Shown: positions 27,448-38,000, counted from the stretch's first letter. The stretch: DNA of 64,000 bases from Allochromatium vinosum DSM 180 (GCF_000025485.1 NC_013851.1:2337501-2401500); one strand, 5' to 3'. Numbers and translations: made by a program. The notes: generated from the letters alone by a model not told the origin.

Positions 27448-29514
27448 TCAAAGGTCCGCCAGCGACGCGACCGGCGGCTCACAGTGCGTACCGCGACAGC
27501 GATAGATCAGCGGCCGTTCGCCGCCGCGCATCGAAGCCAGCGTGCCAGGTAGCGCGTCGATCCCGGATGGGATGGCGAAGACGAGCCGATGCGGCCGATA
27601 GCCCTGCTGGGCCAGCCGCTGCCAGGTCTCCAGCCGGTCGTCGGCGGCGCGGATGACGAGCATTTCGGGCGGATCGAGCCAGTCGTCGAGCGCCATGAGC
27701 AGACTGGCATGGGCGTGCGGCATCCGGCGCATCGACTCGGCGGCGAGCCGCAGTGTGCCGTCAGCCGCCTCCAGATAGCGCACCTCGCCGATCAGATGCC
27801 CGAGCCGCTGGAGGGCGAGCGCCGCCACGCCGTTACCGGCCGGCATCGAATCGTCGCCGAGCGGCTTGGCGCGATGGATCAGCGGCTCATGCGAGCGGCC
27901 GGTGAACCAGAAGCCGCCGCGCTCGGCGTCATGGAACTCATCGAGCAACACCTCGGCCAGCTCGACGGCGAAGGCGAGGTCCGCGCTCGACCAGCGTACC
28001 TGGAGCAGCTCCAGCAGCGCATCGATCAGGTTGGCATAGTCGTCCAGATAGGCATTGAGATGGGCCACGCCGTCCTTGCAGGTCGCCAGCAGACGGCCGT
28101 CGTGCCACAGCGTCGAGCGGATGAAAGCGAGTGCCTGTTCAGCCGACTCAAGATAATCCGGGCGATCCAGCACCCGCGCCGCGCGTGCCATGCCCTTGAT
28201 CATGAGCGCGTTCCAGGCCGTCAGGATCTTCTCATCGCGTCCGGGATGGACGCGCTGCTCACGGGCGCTGAAGAGGGTGGCGCGCGCACTGGCCAGCAAC
28301 GCCTCGGCCTGCGGCAGATTCAGGCCCAGCGACTCGGCGGCCTGCGTCGGCGTGCGATAACCGTGCAGATGCCAGCGGCCCTCGAAGTTGGGCGGACGAT
28401 CCAGGCCATAGACGGCCGCGAACAGCGGATACTCGGCCGCGCTCAACCGCGCGTGCACCGCGTCCCGATCCCAGACATAAAAGGTGCCCTCGTGGCCCTC
28501 ACTGTCGGCGTCCAGGGTCGAGTAATAGCCGCCCTCGGGCGACTGCATCTCGCGCATGACCCAATCGGCGGTGGCCAGGGCCGCGTCGCGAAAGATGGAT
28601 TCCCCCGTAGCGGAGAAGGCATCGCAGCAGAGCGCCAGCAGCGGCCCGTTGTCGTAGAGCATCTTCTCGAAGTGCGGGATCATCCATTCGTCGTCGACCG
28701 AATAACGGCAGAAACCGCCGCCGAGCTGATCGGTCAACCCGCCACGGATCATGCGCTCCAGCGTGAAGCCGGCCATGTGGAGCGGACGCGGATCGGGATC
28801 GCCGCCGTTCGCCGCCAGCCGTGCCTGACGCCGGAGCAGCAGTTCGAGATCGGTGGCATGCGGAAACTTGGGCGCGCGTCCGAAGCCGCCGTGCTCGGCA
28901 TCGAAACTCAGCGCCAGCTGATGGAAGGCCGCCTCCAGCAGACCGGCCTCGGGCAGCTCCGCCCCGCCCTGGGGTTCGAGGCCGGCCAGCGCCTCCAGCA
29001 GACTCCGGTTCTGCTCGCGGATGGCGGCGCCCTGTTCGCGATAGGCGCGTTCGACCCCGACCAGCAGTTGCGTGAACGACGGCAGACCATGACGCGGCTC
29101 GCGCGGAAAATAGGTGCCGGCGAAGAAGGGCGTGTGATCGTCCGGGGTGAGAAAGACCGTCAGCGGCCAGCCGCCGGCGCGTTGGCTCAGAAGCTGATGC
29201 GCGGTCTGATAGACCTTGTCGAGATCCGGTCGCTCCTCGCGGTCGACCTTGATGTTGACGAACAGCCGGTTCATCCGCTCAGCCGTCGCCGGGTCCTCGA
29301 AGGACTCGTGCGCCATCACATGGCACCAGTGACAGGCCGAATAGCCGATCGAGAGCAGGATCGGGCGGTCCAGTTCGCGCGCCAGCGCCAGCGCCTCCGC
29401 GCACCAGGGCCACCAGTCGACCGGATTGTGGGCGTGCTGCTGGAGATAGGGACTGGTGGCCGACGCCAGCCGGTTGGTGCGTTGAACGTCGTGAGCATGG
29501 ATCGAAGGCGACAT
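27448..29514 (-). CDS. YyaL-type thioredoxin domain protein (DUF255)
   Basis: A 688-residue protein of the YyaL/SPATA20 family. The N-terminal thioredoxin-like domain begins [21 protein letters not shown] and has the vicinal motif CHWCH (Cys61 and Cys64). The remainder is an (alpha/alpha) barrel like that of N-acylglucosamine 2-epimerases, with [11 protein letters not shown] and [17 protein letters not shown]. The biochemical role of the family is not established. The start at 29514 was chosen because homologues begin shortly before NRLA; upstream in-frame sequence is not family-like. It is a single gene divergent from rlmI. Confidence 0.88.
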   Translation of the reverse strand: MSPSIHAHDVQRTNRLASATSPYLQQHAHNPVDWWPWCAEALALARELDRPILLSIGYSACHWCHVMAHESFEDPATAERMNRLFVNIKVDREERPDLDKVYQTAHQLLSQRAGGWPLTVFLTPDDHTPFFAGTYFPREPRHGLPSFTQLLVGVERAYREQGAAIREQNRSLLEALAGLEPQGGAELPEAGLLEAAFHQLALSFDAEHGGFGRAPKFPHATDLELLLRRQARLAANGGDPDPRPLHMAGFTLERMIRGGLTDQLGGGFCRYSVDDEWMIPHFEKMLYDNGPLLALCCDAFSATGESIFRDAALATADWVMREMQSPEGGYYSTLDADSEGHEGTFYVWDRDAVHARLSAAEYPLFAAVYGLDRPPNFEGRWHLHGYRTPTQAAESLGLNLPQAEALLASARATLFSAREQRVHPGRDEKILTAWNALMIKGMARAARVLDRPDYLESAEQALAFIRSTLWHDGRLLATCKDGVAHLNAYLDDYANLIDALLELLQVRWSSADLAFAVELAEVLLDEFHDAERGGFWFTGRSHEPLIHRAKPLGDDSMPAGNGVAALALQRLGHLIGEVRYLEAADGTLRLAAESMRRMPHAHASLLMALDDWLDPPEMLVIRAADDRLETWQRLAQQGYRPHRLVFAIPSGIDALPGTLASMRGGERPLIYRCRGTHCEPPVASLADL

Positions 29515-29748
29515 GGCGGTTGATCTCCGGCTGAACGCTGAAACCCTGCACAAATCGAAGCTTGGCGGCTCAGATGATGGGGACGGTCGGGAGGCTTTCC
29601 ATGTCACGACATCGGCGGCCTGCCCCGACGCGATCCCAAACTTCGTCCTCGCCGTGAGAAACCGGCGATATGGCACGGCATTCGATGCTAGTCTTGTCGA
29701 CCTTGGCCGCTAACGCCGAACACCCGCTATCCGATCGAGACGCCCACC

Positions 29749-30945
29749 ATGCACACTCAGCCACTCCTCCTGCGCAAGGACCAGGAACGCCGCCTGCTCG
29801 CCGGTCATTGCTGGATCTACAGCAATGAGATCGACACCAAGGCCACCCCGTTGAAGACGTTCGAACCCGGTCAGCCGGTCGAGATCCTGAGTCAGAGCGA
29901 GCGCTGGATCGGCCACGGCTATGCCAATCCGCACTCGCTGATCTGCGCCCGGATCGTCAGCCGCGAGCGCGCGCACCCCCTGAGTCCGGCGCTCTGGCTG
30001 CAACGTCTGCACGAGGCGCTGGCCCTGCGCGAACGGCTCTACACAGCGCCCTTCTACCGCCTCGTCTTCGGCGAGAGCGACGGGCTGCCGGGGCTGATCG
30101 TCGACCGCTATGGCGATCGACTGGCGGTCCAGATCACCACGGCCGGCATGGAACGCGCGCGTGCCGAGATCCTGGCCGCGCTGGAGCAGGTGTTGCGCCC
30201 GCAGGCGATCGTGCTGCGCAACGACACATCGGTGCGTGAACTGGAAGGTCTGGAACCGGGTGTCGAGCACGTGCTGGGCGAGCCGTCCGGCGACTGGATA
30301 CTGACCGAACAGGGGCTGGAGTTCGCCATCGATCCCATGCGGGGGCAGAAGACCGGCTGGTTCTTCGATCAGGCCGAGAACCGCGCACGTCTGGCCCGCT
30401 ATGGCGTCGGCGAGCGGGTGCTGGACGTCTGTAGCTATGTCGGCGCCTGGGGCCTGCGCGCCGCCGCGCTCGGCGCCTCGGACGTGACCTGCGTCGACGC
30501 CTCGGCCGACGCGCTGGAACGGCTCCAGTCCAACGCCGAGCGCAATGGTCTGTCGGCGCGCGTGCGTCCCCTCCAGGGCGATGCCTTCGAGGTGCTGCGC
30601 CAGCTGCGCGATCAGGGCCGGCGGTTCGACACCGTCCTGCTCGACCCACCGGCCTTCATCAAGCGCCGCAAGGACGAGAAGGACGGCACGGCCGCCTATC
30701 AGCGTCTCAACCGGCTCGGGCTGGAACTGCTGGAACCGGGCGGATTGCTCGTCACCTCGTCCTGCTCCTTCCACATGGGACGCGACGGCTTCCAGCGTGT
30801 GGTGCAACAGGCCGGTCAGCGCGCCGGGCGGCGGCTGCAATTACTGGAGACCGGCCAGCAGGGTCCGGACCATCCGGTCCATCCGGCGATCCAGGAGACG
30901 GCCTATCTCAAGACGCTGTTCCTGCGCGCCCTGCCGGCCGCCTGA
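29749..30945 (+). CDS. rlmI: 23S rRNA (cytosine-1962-C5)-methyltransferase RlmI
   Basis: SAM-dependent rRNA methyltransferase (398 aa). An N-terminal PUA RNA-binding domain (residues 1-75, with RRLLAGHCWIYSNEI) is followed by an EEHEE linker and a Rossmann methyltransferase domain. Motif I is VLDVCSYVGAWGLRAA, motif IV LLDPPAFIKRR, and the catalytic cysteine is in TSSCSF. The gene stands alone; 234 bases ahead of it hold no other gene that I can support. Confidence 0.93.
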   Translation: MHTQPLLLRKDQERRLLAGHCWIYSNEIDTKATPLKTFEPGQPVEILSQSERWIGHGYANPHSLICARIVSRERAHPLSPALWLQRLHEALALRERLYTAPFYRLVFGESDGLPGLIVDRYGDRLAVQITTAGMERARAEILAALEQVLRPQAIVLRNDTSVRELEGLEPGVEHVLGEPSGDWILTEQGLEFAIDPMRGQKTGWFFDQAENRARLARYGVGERVLDVCSYVGAWGLRAAALGASDVTCVDASADALERLQSNAERNGLSARVRPLQGDAFEVLRQLRDQGRRFDTVLLDPPAFIKRRKDEKDGTAAYQRLNRLGLELLEPGGLLVTSSCSFHMGRDGFQRVVQQAGQRAGRRLQLLETGQQGPDHPVHPAIQETAYLKTLFLRALPAA

Positions 30946-31086
30946 GCGACGCTCCGCCAGGCGCGGGATATGCCTTTGTTTAGAGCCGGATGGTTTTTGC
31001 CGCAAAGCTCACTACAATTCCCGGCGCGACCGACCCCATCCATGGCTCGATCGAACAGTAACCGCCATTTTCAGAGATTCAGACCC

Positions 31087-31719
31087 ATGCACGCCGATAG
31101 GCCCCTCACCCAAGCCAACGCGCTTCCCGAAGCCATGCCGGACTCCATGCCGATCGATCACCGCCCCGTGGCGGCCCGAACCGGGCGGTTCGCCGCCCAG
31201 GGACTTGGCCTCGTCCTGACCCTGGTCGGACTCCTGGCCTTGAACGGCTGCACCACGGCGCCACCACCAACGACACAGTTCAACGGTCCGGTCGACACGG
31301 TGGTGGTCAAGAAGTCACAGCGCCGGCTCGAACTGCTCAGCGGCGGCAAGGTGGTGCGTCAATATCGCGTCGCCCTCGGCGGCGCCCCGGTCGGGCACAA
31401 GTATCGCGAAGGCGATCAGCGCACGCCCGAAGGCCGCTACACGCTCAACTGGCGCAACCCCAAAAGCAACTTCTACAAAGCGATCCATATCTCCTACCCC
31501 ACCGCCAAGGATCGCGCCACCAGCCGCCAGCTCGGCTACAGCAACCCAGGCGGCATGATCATGATCCATGGTCTGCCCAACTACATCCAGTCCGCGAGCC
31601 TGCGCCAGCAATACGCCAACCGCGACTGGACCCAGGGCTGCATCGCGGTGCAGAACCACGAGATGGACGAGATCTGGAGCCTGGTGAAGGACGGCACGCC
31701 GATCCAGATCATGCCCTGA
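31087..31719 (+). CDS. L,D-transpeptidase (YkuD) lipoprotein
   Basis: Cell-envelope enzyme (210 aa) of the YkuD family, which makes 3-3 cross-links in peptidoglycan or attaches proteins to it. A lipobox LALNGC places the lipidated cysteine at residue 55 of this start. The N-terminal part before the hydrophobic segment is long, so an in-frame ATG at residue 21 may be the true start. The catalytic domain shows GDQRTPEGRYTL, IHG (His161) and WTQGCIAV (Cys185). A TACAAT -10-like element lies at 31013. The 3' end overlaps convergent tsaC by 11 bases. Confidence 0.88.
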   Translation: MHADRPLTQANALPEAMPDSMPIDHRPVAARTGRFAAQGLGLVLTLVGLLALNGCTTAPPPTTQFNGPVDTVVVKKSQRRLELLSGGKVVRQYRVALGGAPVGHKYREGDQRTPEGRYTLNWRNPKSNFYKAIHISYPTAKDRATSRQLGYSNPGGMIMIHGLPNYIQSASLRQQYANRDWTQGCIAVQNHEMDEIWSLVKDGTPIQIMP

Positions 31720-32323
31720 TGAGGCGCCCGGTGCGTCCATCGCGGATCACGGATGGACGATCGGACCCGGCGCAGTGTCCGGCGAGGATGTAGTCCGGCG
31801 GCTCGTCGAGCGCGAGCCGCACGCCCAGAGCGGTTCGGGCCGCCGGACGCGCGGCCTGGTTGGCGCTGGTCGAGACGATGGCTCCGCCATAGGCGCGGCA
31901 GAGCTCCGCCACCAGCGGATGGGCGCTCACACGCACAGCGAGCGTGTCGAAGCGCCCGGTCAACCAGGCGGGCGTCGCCACACGCGCCGGCAACAGCCAG
32001 GTATTGGGTCCGGGCCAGGTGGCGTGGATCTCGCGTTGCCGTTCCGGCTCCAGTGGCTCGACGAAGGGCCGGAGCTGATCCGGATCGGCAGCGATCAGGA
32101 TCAGCCCCTTGGTCATGGAGCGGCGCTTGATGGCGAGCAGACGGGCGACGGCCCGTCCGTTCCAGGGGTCGCAGCCGAGCCCATAGACGGCTTCGGTCGG
32201 ATAGGCGAGCACGCCGCCCTGCCTCAGACACCGAACGGCCAGACGCAGCCGATGCATCGGCTGCCAGATCGAGATGTCGCTTCGGGTCTTGGAATCCAGG
32301 ATAGCCGTCTGATGCCGTGTCAT
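31709..32323 (-). CDS. tsaC: Threonylcarbamoyl-AMP synthase TsaC
   Basis: Makes threonylcarbamoyl-AMP from threonine, bicarbonate and ATP for the t6A modification of tRNA (204 aa). The YrdC-fold signatures GGVLAYPTEAVYGLGCDP, the KR motif KRRSMTKGLILIA, TGRFDTLAVRV and the nucleotide-binding STSAN are present. The ATG at 32323 has GGAG eight bases upstream; a start 22 codons later also gives an intact domain. In E. coli tsaC belongs to the dprA-smg region, which lies nearby here. Confidence 0.93.
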   Translation of the reverse strand: MTRHQTAILDSKTRSDISIWQPMHRLRLAVRCLRQGGVLAYPTEAVYGLGCDPWNGRAVARLLAIKRRSMTKGLILIAADPDQLRPFVEPLEPERQREIHATWPGPNTWLLPARVATPAWLTGRFDTLAVRVSAHPLVAELCRAYGGAIVSTSANQAARPAARTALGVRLALDEPPDYILAGHCAGSDRPSVIRDGRTGRLIRA

Positions 32324-32464
32324 GTTCAAACGCTCCAACACTTCGATTGATCGACCACAGCCTTGCTTCCGATCCGGTCATCCGCCGCTCGGTTCGGCTT
32401 GGTTTAGAATGATCCGCTTGCACAGGTGCCGATCACTTCATCGAGTCAGTACAACCTCATCAGC

Positions 32465-33970
32465 ATGACCCCAACTAAAGCAAGCGGTCTGGAAGCCTGG
32501 CTCGATGTCGTCCGCGACCAGAAGATGCCGATCTTCGAGCAGACGGTGCATCAGATCCTGTCCATCTCGGAAGACGATCTGGCGCCGGCCTCGGCCCTGG
32601 CGAGTGTCGTCCTGCAGGACGCCTCGCTGACCACCCGCCTGCTGAAGCTGGCCAACTCGATCGCCTACAACCCCAGCACCACGGCCATCAGCACGGTCAC
32701 GCGCGCCGTGATCGTGCTCGGCTTCGACGCCGTGCGGGACATGTGTCTGACCCTGACCCTGGTCGACACGCTGCTCCAGGGGCCGGCGAGGGTGCGCCTG
32801 GAACGCGAACTGGCCCGTGCCATGCACGCTGCGACCCAGGCGCGTGCCCTGGCCACGGCCCGGGGTGACAAGTCGCCCGAAGAGGTCTTCATCGCCACAT
32901 TGCTGTACCGGGTCGGCGAACTGGCCTTCTGGTGCTTCGGCAACGAGTCCTGTGAACGTGTCGAGCAACTGGCCGCCCAGCCTGGGGTCACGCTGGAGAC
33001 CGCCCTGGAGCGCGTGCTGGGATTCCGTCTGAGTCAGCTCAGCCGTCGTCTGGTTCACGAATGGCGTCTGACCGATCTCCTGAAGGAAGCGATCGACCAC
33101 CCGGCACGCCAGGATCCGCGCATCCAGACCGTCATGCTGGGCCATCAGATCGCCCGCTGTGCCGAGGAACACGGCTGGCACTCTGAAGAGATGGAGCGCC
33201 TGGAGCGCCGTGCGGCCCGACTGATCGATGCCAGCGAGACCGATATACGCGCACTGTTACAGGAAAAGGCCGCCGCCGCCTTTGGCATGGCCCATGACTG
33301 CGGCGCCTCGGCGGCCGCCCGACTGATCCCGCTGCCCGACGGGTACGGCCACCTGGTCGACGAACTGGAGGCGGCTGAAGCTGAACCCGACACACCACAG
33401 GTCGGAGCGACGCCACCGCCCGCGTCTCACCCGCTTCCAGACTCCAGACTCCAGCTGAGCATCCTGCGCGAGCTCAACGCGGCCATCGAGAGCGTCCGCT
33501 GTGATTTCAACGTCATCATGGAGCTGGTCCTGGAGGGACTCTATCGCGGTGTCGGCCTGGACCGCGTGATCTTCGCCCTGATGACGCCGGACAGGCGCGG
33601 CCTCAAGGCCAAATATGCGCTCGGCCTGCCGGACGAGTTGACGATCGCGGCCTTCCAGTTCGCGCGTCCGGCGAGCGGGACGAACATCCTGTTCGAGACC
33701 CTGGACCACCAGCTACCGCGTCTGGTGACGCTGGCCGAACGTGAGCGCGATCCGCGTCTGGTTCCCGAGGGTCTGGTCGGACTCATGGGCATCATGCCCT
33801 TCATGGTCGCCCCCATCCTCATCAATCAGCAGAGTATCGGCCTCTTCCTGGCCGACCGTGGTCTGAGTCAGCGTCCGCTCGACCCGGAGAGCTTCGAAGA
33901 CTTCAAGCATTTCGTCCAGCAGGCCAACATGGGGCTGACCCTGGCCCAGAGTCGTCAGCGACGGCGCTGA
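32465..33970 (+). CDS. HDOD domain protein with C-terminal GAF-like domain
   Basis: A signalling protein of about 501 residues. The N-terminal half is an HDOD domain (KMPIFEQTVHQILSIS, ASLTTRLLKLANS, TRAVIVLGFDAVRD), a degenerate HD fold without the catalytic metal site. After a Pro-rich linker near residue 320, the C-terminal part resembles a GAF domain (LEGLYRGVGLDRVIFALMT and FMVAPILINQQSIGLFLAD). There is no GGDEF, EAL or kinase output, so it probably acts through protein contacts. The gene is convergent with topA. A GTG 13 codons upstream is an alternative start. Confidence 0.8.
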   Translation: MTPTKASGLEAWLDVVRDQKMPIFEQTVHQILSISEDDLAPASALASVVLQDASLTTRLLKLANSIAYNPSTTAISTVTRAVIVLGFDAVRDMCLTLTLVDTLLQGPARVRLERELARAMHAATQARALATARGDKSPEEVFIATLLYRVGELAFWCFGNESCERVEQLAAQPGVTLETALERVLGFRLSQLSRRLVHEWRLTDLLKEAIDHPARQDPRIQTVMLGHQIARCAEEHGWHSEEMERLERRAARLIDASETDIRALLQEKAAAAFGMAHDCGASAAARLIPLPDGYGHLVDELEAAEAEPDTPQVGATPPPASHPLPDSRLQLSILRELNAAIESVRCDFNVIMELVLEGLYRGVGLDRVIFALMTPDRRGLKAKYALGLPDELTIAAFQFARPASGTNILFETLDHQLPRLVTLAERERDPRLVPEGLVGLMGIMPFMVAPILINQQSIGLFLADRGLSQRPLDPESFEDFKHFVQQANMGLTLAQSRQRRR

Positions 33971-33980
33971 GTACGCGGCC

Positions 33981-36275
33981 TCAGCGTTCGGCCTCCTGAT
34001 CCTCGACCGGTGCACGATAGCCGCATTCCTTCTGCGGACAGATCTTGGCCGCGCCCTGGGTCTTGGTGATCTTGAGCGTCAGCACCGGCCAGCCGCAGCT
34101 CGGGCAGGGTTCGGCGAGCGGCTCGTCCCAAAGCGCATAGTCGCACTTGGGATAGGTCGAGCAGGAATAGAACTCCTTGCCGCGCCGCGATTTTTTCTTC
34201 TGGAGCGTGCCCTTGTTGCACTTGGGACAGGTGACGCCCGTGTCCTCGGGCTTGTCGAGCGGCTCGATGTGCTTGCAGTTGGGATAGGCGCTGCACCCGA
34301 TGAACTTGCCGTAGCGTCCGCGCTTGATCTCCAGCGCCGAGCCGCACAGCGGGCAGCTTCGCCCCTCGACCACCTCGGGCGCCTCGCGCTCGGCCTTGTC
34401 CGGGTCGAGATCGCGGGTGTAGTCGCACTCGGGATACTGGGTGCAGCCGATGAAACGCCCGTTGCGCCCGAGCCGGATGGCGAGCTGACCGCCGCACTTG
34501 GGACAGGTCTCCTCGATGCGCTCCTGGGTCACGTCGCTGCGCTTGACGTGCTCCTGGGTGTGGTCGACCAAGTCCTTGAACGGACGCCAGAAACGCTCCA
34601 GGAGCGGAACCCAGTCGCCCTCCCCGCGCGAGACGGCATCCAGATCGTCCTCCAGACGCGCGGTGAAGTCGTAGTCGACGTACGAGGTGAAATAGTCGGT
34701 CAGGAAGCGGTTGACCACGCGCCCGACGTCGGTCGGCACGAAGCGCTTCTTGTCCAGGATCACGTATTCGCGATCCTGGAGCGTGGAGATGATCGAGGCA
34801 TAGGTCGAGGGTCGGCCGATGCCGAACTCTTCGAGTGCCTTGACGAGCGTCGCTTCGCTGTAGCGCGGCGGCGGTTCGGTGAAGTGCTGCTCGGGACGGA
34901 TGGCGAGCAGGTCGACCAGTTCGCCGACCTTCATCTCGGGCAGCATCCGGTCCTCGTCGTCGTCGGCGCCCTTGGCATCGTCACGCCCTTCCAGATAGAC
35001 GCGCATGAAGCCGGGATCGACCACCATCGAGCCGGTGGCACGCAGCATGTTCCCGGCTCCGGCACTCAGGTCGACCGCGACCTGATTGATGAGCGCATGG
35101 GCCATCTGACAGGCGAGCGTGCGCTTCCAGATCAGCTCGTAGAGCCGGAACTGTTCGACCGTGAGATGCGCCTTGACCGCCGCAGGCTCGCGCCGGATCG
35201 AGGTCGGCCGGATGGCCTCGTGGGCCTCCTGAGCGTTCTTGGCCTTGGTCTTGAACAGGCGTGGGGCATCCGGCAGATCCGCCTCGCTATAGCGCTCGAC
35301 GACATAGGCGCGGATCTCGTCGATGGCTTCCTGGGCCAGATTCACCGAGTCGGTGCGCATATAGGTGATGAGACCGACCGCGCCCGAGCCGACGTCCACG
35401 CCCTCGTAGAGCTGCTGGGCCACGCGCATGGTGCGCTGGGCGGTGAAGCCGAGCTTGCGCGCCGCCTCCTGCTGGAGCGTGGAGGTGATGAAGGGCGGGG
35501 CCGGCTGGCGCTTGCGCTGCTTGCGCTCGACCTGTTCGACCTTGAGCTTGCCTCCGGCGGCCTGCTCCAGCGCCGTCTTGACCTCGGTGGCGCGCGCCTC
35601 GTCGGTGATCGTGAACTGCTCGACCTTCTCGCCGGCGAAGGTGGTGAGGCGGGCGACGAAGGGCCGCGCGTCCTTGGCCGTGTCGGCCTCGATGGTCCAG
35701 TATTCGCGCTGGACGAAGGCCTCGATCTCAGCCTCGCGCTCGCAGATCAGGCGCAGCGCCGGACTCTGCACCCGCCCGGCCGAGAGTCCGCGCCGGATCT
35801 TCTTCCACAGCAGGGGCGAGAGATTGAAGCCGACCAGATAGTCGAGCGCCCGGCGCGCCTGCTGGGCATTGACCAGGTCATAGGAAATCTGGCGCGGATT
35901 GGCGATGGCGTCCTGGACCGCGCGCTTGGTGATCTCGTTGAAAACCACGCGATGCACCGGCTTGTCGCCGAGCTGGCGACGGCTCTTGAGCAACTCGTGG
36001 AGATGCCAGGAGATGGCCTCGCCCTCGCGATCCGGGTCGGTGGCCAGATAGAGCGCCTCGCAGTCTTTGAGTTTCTTGGCGATCGACTGGACGTGCTTCT
36101 CGTTGCGCTCGATGATCTGATACTTCATCGCGAAGCCGTGATCCGGATCGACCGCGCCCTCCTTGGGCACCAGATCACGCACATGGCCATAGGAGGCGAC
36201 GACCTCGAAACTGGGTCCGAGGTATTTCTTGATGGTCTTGGCCTTGGCGGGAGATTCGACGATGACGAGATTCAT
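33981..36275 (-). CDS. topA: DNA topoisomerase I
   Basis: Type IA topoisomerase that relaxes negative supercoils (764 aa). The Toprim domain starts MNLVIVESPAKAKTIKKYL and contains ATDPDREGEAI. The active-site tyrosine is Tyr305 in GLITYMRTDSVN. The C-terminal third carries four C4 zinc-ribbon modules, recognisable as CPKCGG, CPLCGS, CPKCNK and CPSCGW with paired C-x-YP-x-C elements in the first three. It is the last gene of the LysM-dprA-smg-topA unit, 47 bases after smg. Confidence 0.97.
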   Translation of the reverse strand: MNLVIVESPAKAKTIKKYLGPSFEVVASYGHVRDLVPKEGAVDPDHGFAMKYQIIERNEKHVQSIAKKLKDCEALYLATDPDREGEAISWHLHELLKSRRQLGDKPVHRVVFNEITKRAVQDAIANPRQISYDLVNAQQARRALDYLVGFNLSPLLWKKIRRGLSAGRVQSPALRLICEREAEIEAFVQREYWTIEADTAKDARPFVARLTTFAGEKVEQFTITDEARATEVKTALEQAAGGKLKVEQVERKQRKRQPAPPFITSTLQQEAARKLGFTAQRTMRVAQQLYEGVDVGSGAVGLITYMRTDSVNLAQEAIDEIRAYVVERYSEADLPDAPRLFKTKAKNAQEAHEAIRPTSIRREPAAVKAHLTVEQFRLYELIWKRTLACQMAHALINQVAVDLSAGAGNMLRATGSMVVDPGFMRVYLEGRDDAKGADDDEDRMLPEMKVGELVDLLAIRPEQHFTEPPPRYSEATLVKALEEFGIGRPSTYASIISTLQDREYVILDKKRFVPTDVGRVVNRFLTDYFTSYVDYDFTARLEDDLDAVSRGEGDWVPLLERFWRPFKDLVDHTQEHVKRSDVTQERIEETCPKCGGQLAIRLGRNGRFIGCTQYPECDYTRDLDPDKAEREAPEVVEGRSCPLCGSALEIKRGRYGKFIGCSAYPNCKHIEPLDKPEDTGVTCPKCNKGTLQKKKSRRGKEFYSCSTYPKCDYALWDEPLAEPCPSCGWPVLTLKITKTQGAAKICPQKECGYRAPVEDQEAER

Positions 36276-36322
36276 GCGGGACGGACGGATAGCCTGTAGT
36301 CAGGTGGTGAATGTTCGGACGT

Positions 36323-36799
36323 TCAATGCAGATAGACCGGCTCGTCGGCGTAGAGCATCTCTTCGAGCTGATCGAAGGCCTCCTCGCGACCTGGCCGGTT
36401 CATGAGCACCAGGAGCGCGACCCACTTGACCTCCTCGACCAGTACCTGCGGATGGTCGATCGCCAGCAGACGGTCGATCACCAGCTCGCGGCTGACCGGG
36501 TCGAGGATGCCGCTGTGCTCCAGCGACATGAGCATGCCGCGCGCCTCCAGGTCGAGCTTTTCGCATTCCAGTTCGCTGTAGACACGGATCGAGCCGCTGA
36601 CGGGACCATGCTCGTGGGCCGCCTCGACCCCGAGTGCCAGCTCATCGAGCCAGCGCAGCGCCTTGTCGATCTCGCCCTGGGAGAAACCGGCCTGGCTCAG
36701 CTCGTCCTCGAGATCGCTCTGCTCGACGGGTGGCTGCTGCTCGCCATCCATGTAATTCTCGTACAGATAGATCAGTACATCGACCATGTTTTCGTTCAT
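36323..36799 (-). CDS. smg: Smg family protein (DUF494)
   Basis: A 158-residue acidic helical protein of the Smg family, whose function is not established. The start MVDVLIYLYENYM and the C-terminal EEVKWVALLVLMNRPG and EEMLYADE match E. coli Smg. The gene lies between dprA and topA, the usual neighbourhood. Two in-frame starts lie close together; I use the ATG at 36799, and a TTG two codons earlier is possible. Confidence 0.9.
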   Translation of the reverse strand: MNENMVDVLIYLYENYMDGEQQPPVEQSDLEDELSQAGFSQGEIDKALRWLDELALGVEAAHEHGPVSGSIRVYSELECEKLDLEARGMLMSLEHSGILDPVSRELVIDRLLAIDHPQVLVEEVKWVALLVLMNRPGREEAFDQLEEMLYADEPVYLH

Positions 36800-36839
36800 C
36801 GGCAATCTCGATGGATGGTGTCAACCGCGGGCTGACGGA

Positions 36840-38000
36840 TCAGGGTGCGCGGGTATAGCGACCGCCTGGAAGGCATGATACATGACCCTCGAGTTCCATG
36901 AGCAACAGCATGGACGAAATCTGCTCGACCGCCAACCCCGTGCGTTCGGTCAACTCGTCCAGGTTCACCGGGTCGTGCCCCAAGGATTCCAGCAGACGCG
37001 CCTGCTCAGGCGGCAGATCGGGCGGTGGTGCGGCGGCGCGGCGGGCGCCGGGCGTCGAACGATCGGCGGCGGCCAGCTCCGCGCGCAACTGCGGGGCCAG
37101 TTCGGCCAGGATCTCCTCGGGCTCCTCGACGAGCTTCGCCCCTTCGCGGATCAGCGCATGACAGCCGCGCGACAGCGGATTGCGAATCGAGCCCGGTATG
37201 GCGAAGACTTCGCGCCCCTGCTCCAGCGCCATGCGCGCCGTGATCAGCGAGCCGCTCTTGAGCGCCGCCTCCGTCACCAGCACGCCCAGGCTCAGGCCGC
37301 TGATGAGCCGGTTGCGGCGCGGAAAGCTGCTCGCCAGCGGTCCCTGCCCCGGCGGCAGCTCGCTGACCATCACACCGCGCTCGACGAGCCGTCGTGCCAG
37401 ATCGCGATGCACGGCCGGATAGACCCGATCCGGCCCGGTGCCGAGCACCGCGATGCTGTGTCCGGTCTCCAGGGCGGCGGCATGGGCCGCGCCATCGATG
37501 CCGATGGCCAGACCGCTGGTGACGATCAGACCCTGACCGGCCAGCCAGCGCGCGAAGGACGCCGTGATCTCGCCGCCTCCTGGCGTGGGATTGCGGGTGC
37601 CGACGATGGCGATCTGCGGCTCGCTCAGCAGATCGGCGTCGCCGCGTGCGTAGAGCACCGGCGGCGGGTCGGCGATCTCGGCCAGTCGCGGCGGATAGCG
37701 CGGATCGGCGAGTGTGATCAGATGGGCGTCGGGATGCTCGGCCCAGGCGAGGATGGCGTCGATGAGCGCGCGATCGGGCTGACGCAGCGCGGCGATGGTC
37801 TCGGGCTTGAGGCCGATCTGATCGAGACGCGCGTCACCGGCGGCCAGGACCGCGCTCGGCGAACCGAAGCCCTCCACCAAGCGCGCGAAGGTGCGCGGTC
37901 CGACACGCGGCGCCAGGATGAGCGCGAGCCAGTCGCCGATGGGCGCACTCGCCCAGTCGCGCGTTCGGGGCACGGCGGGATCAGGCGGGAGGCGGAGCAA
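36840..38000 (-). CDS. dprA: DNA processing protein DprA
   Basis: Binds incoming single-stranded DNA and loads RecA during natural transformation (386 aa). The Rossmann-like core has AIVGTRNPTPGGGE, TSGLAIGIDGAAH, FPRRNRLISGLSLG and IPGSIRNPLSRGCH. A C-terminal winged-helix domain (VNLDELTERTGLAVEQISS) is also present. The start looks like TTG at 38000 inside the end of the LysM gene (20-base overlap). DprA is also common in species not known to be transformable. Confidence 0.94.
   Translation of the reverse strand: MLRLPPDPAVPRTRDWASAPIGDWLALILAPRVGPRTFARLVEGFGSPSAVLAAGDARLDQIGLKPETIAALRQPDRALIDAILAWAEHPDAHLITLADPRYPPRLAEIADPPPVLYARGDADLLSEPQIAIVGTRNPTPGGGEITASFARWLAGQGLIVTSGLAIGIDGAAHAAALETGHSIAVLGTGPDRVYPAVHRDLARRLVERGVMVSELPPGQGPLASSFPRRNRLISGLSLGVLVTEAALKSGSLITARMALEQGREVFAIPGSIRNPLSRGCHALIREGAKLVEEPEEILAELAPQLRAELAAADRSTPGARRAAAPPPDLPPEQARLLESLGHDPVNLDELTERTGLAVEQISSMLLLMELEGHVSCLPGGRYTRAP

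Noticed and set aside
28900-29514. CHWCH in the YyaL-type protein as a c-type heme motif
   Set aside because: It fits CxxCH, but it lies in the thioredoxin-like domain at the family's known cysteine site, and the protein has no signal peptide.
27589-29523. Long open frame on the plus strand opposite the YyaL-type gene
   Set aside because: Same reason: no motif, no ribosome site, and the minus-strand frame has clear family signatures.
29640-29700. A TGGCAC sequence in the yyaL/rlmI gap resembling a sigma-54 promoter half
   Set aside because: The second half (TTGC at the right spacing) is not present; the match is to one half only.
34269-36299. Long open frame on the plus strand opposite topA
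   Set aside because: Antisense to a complete topoisomerase with active site and zinc ribbons; the frame is open only because stop codons are rare at this base composition.
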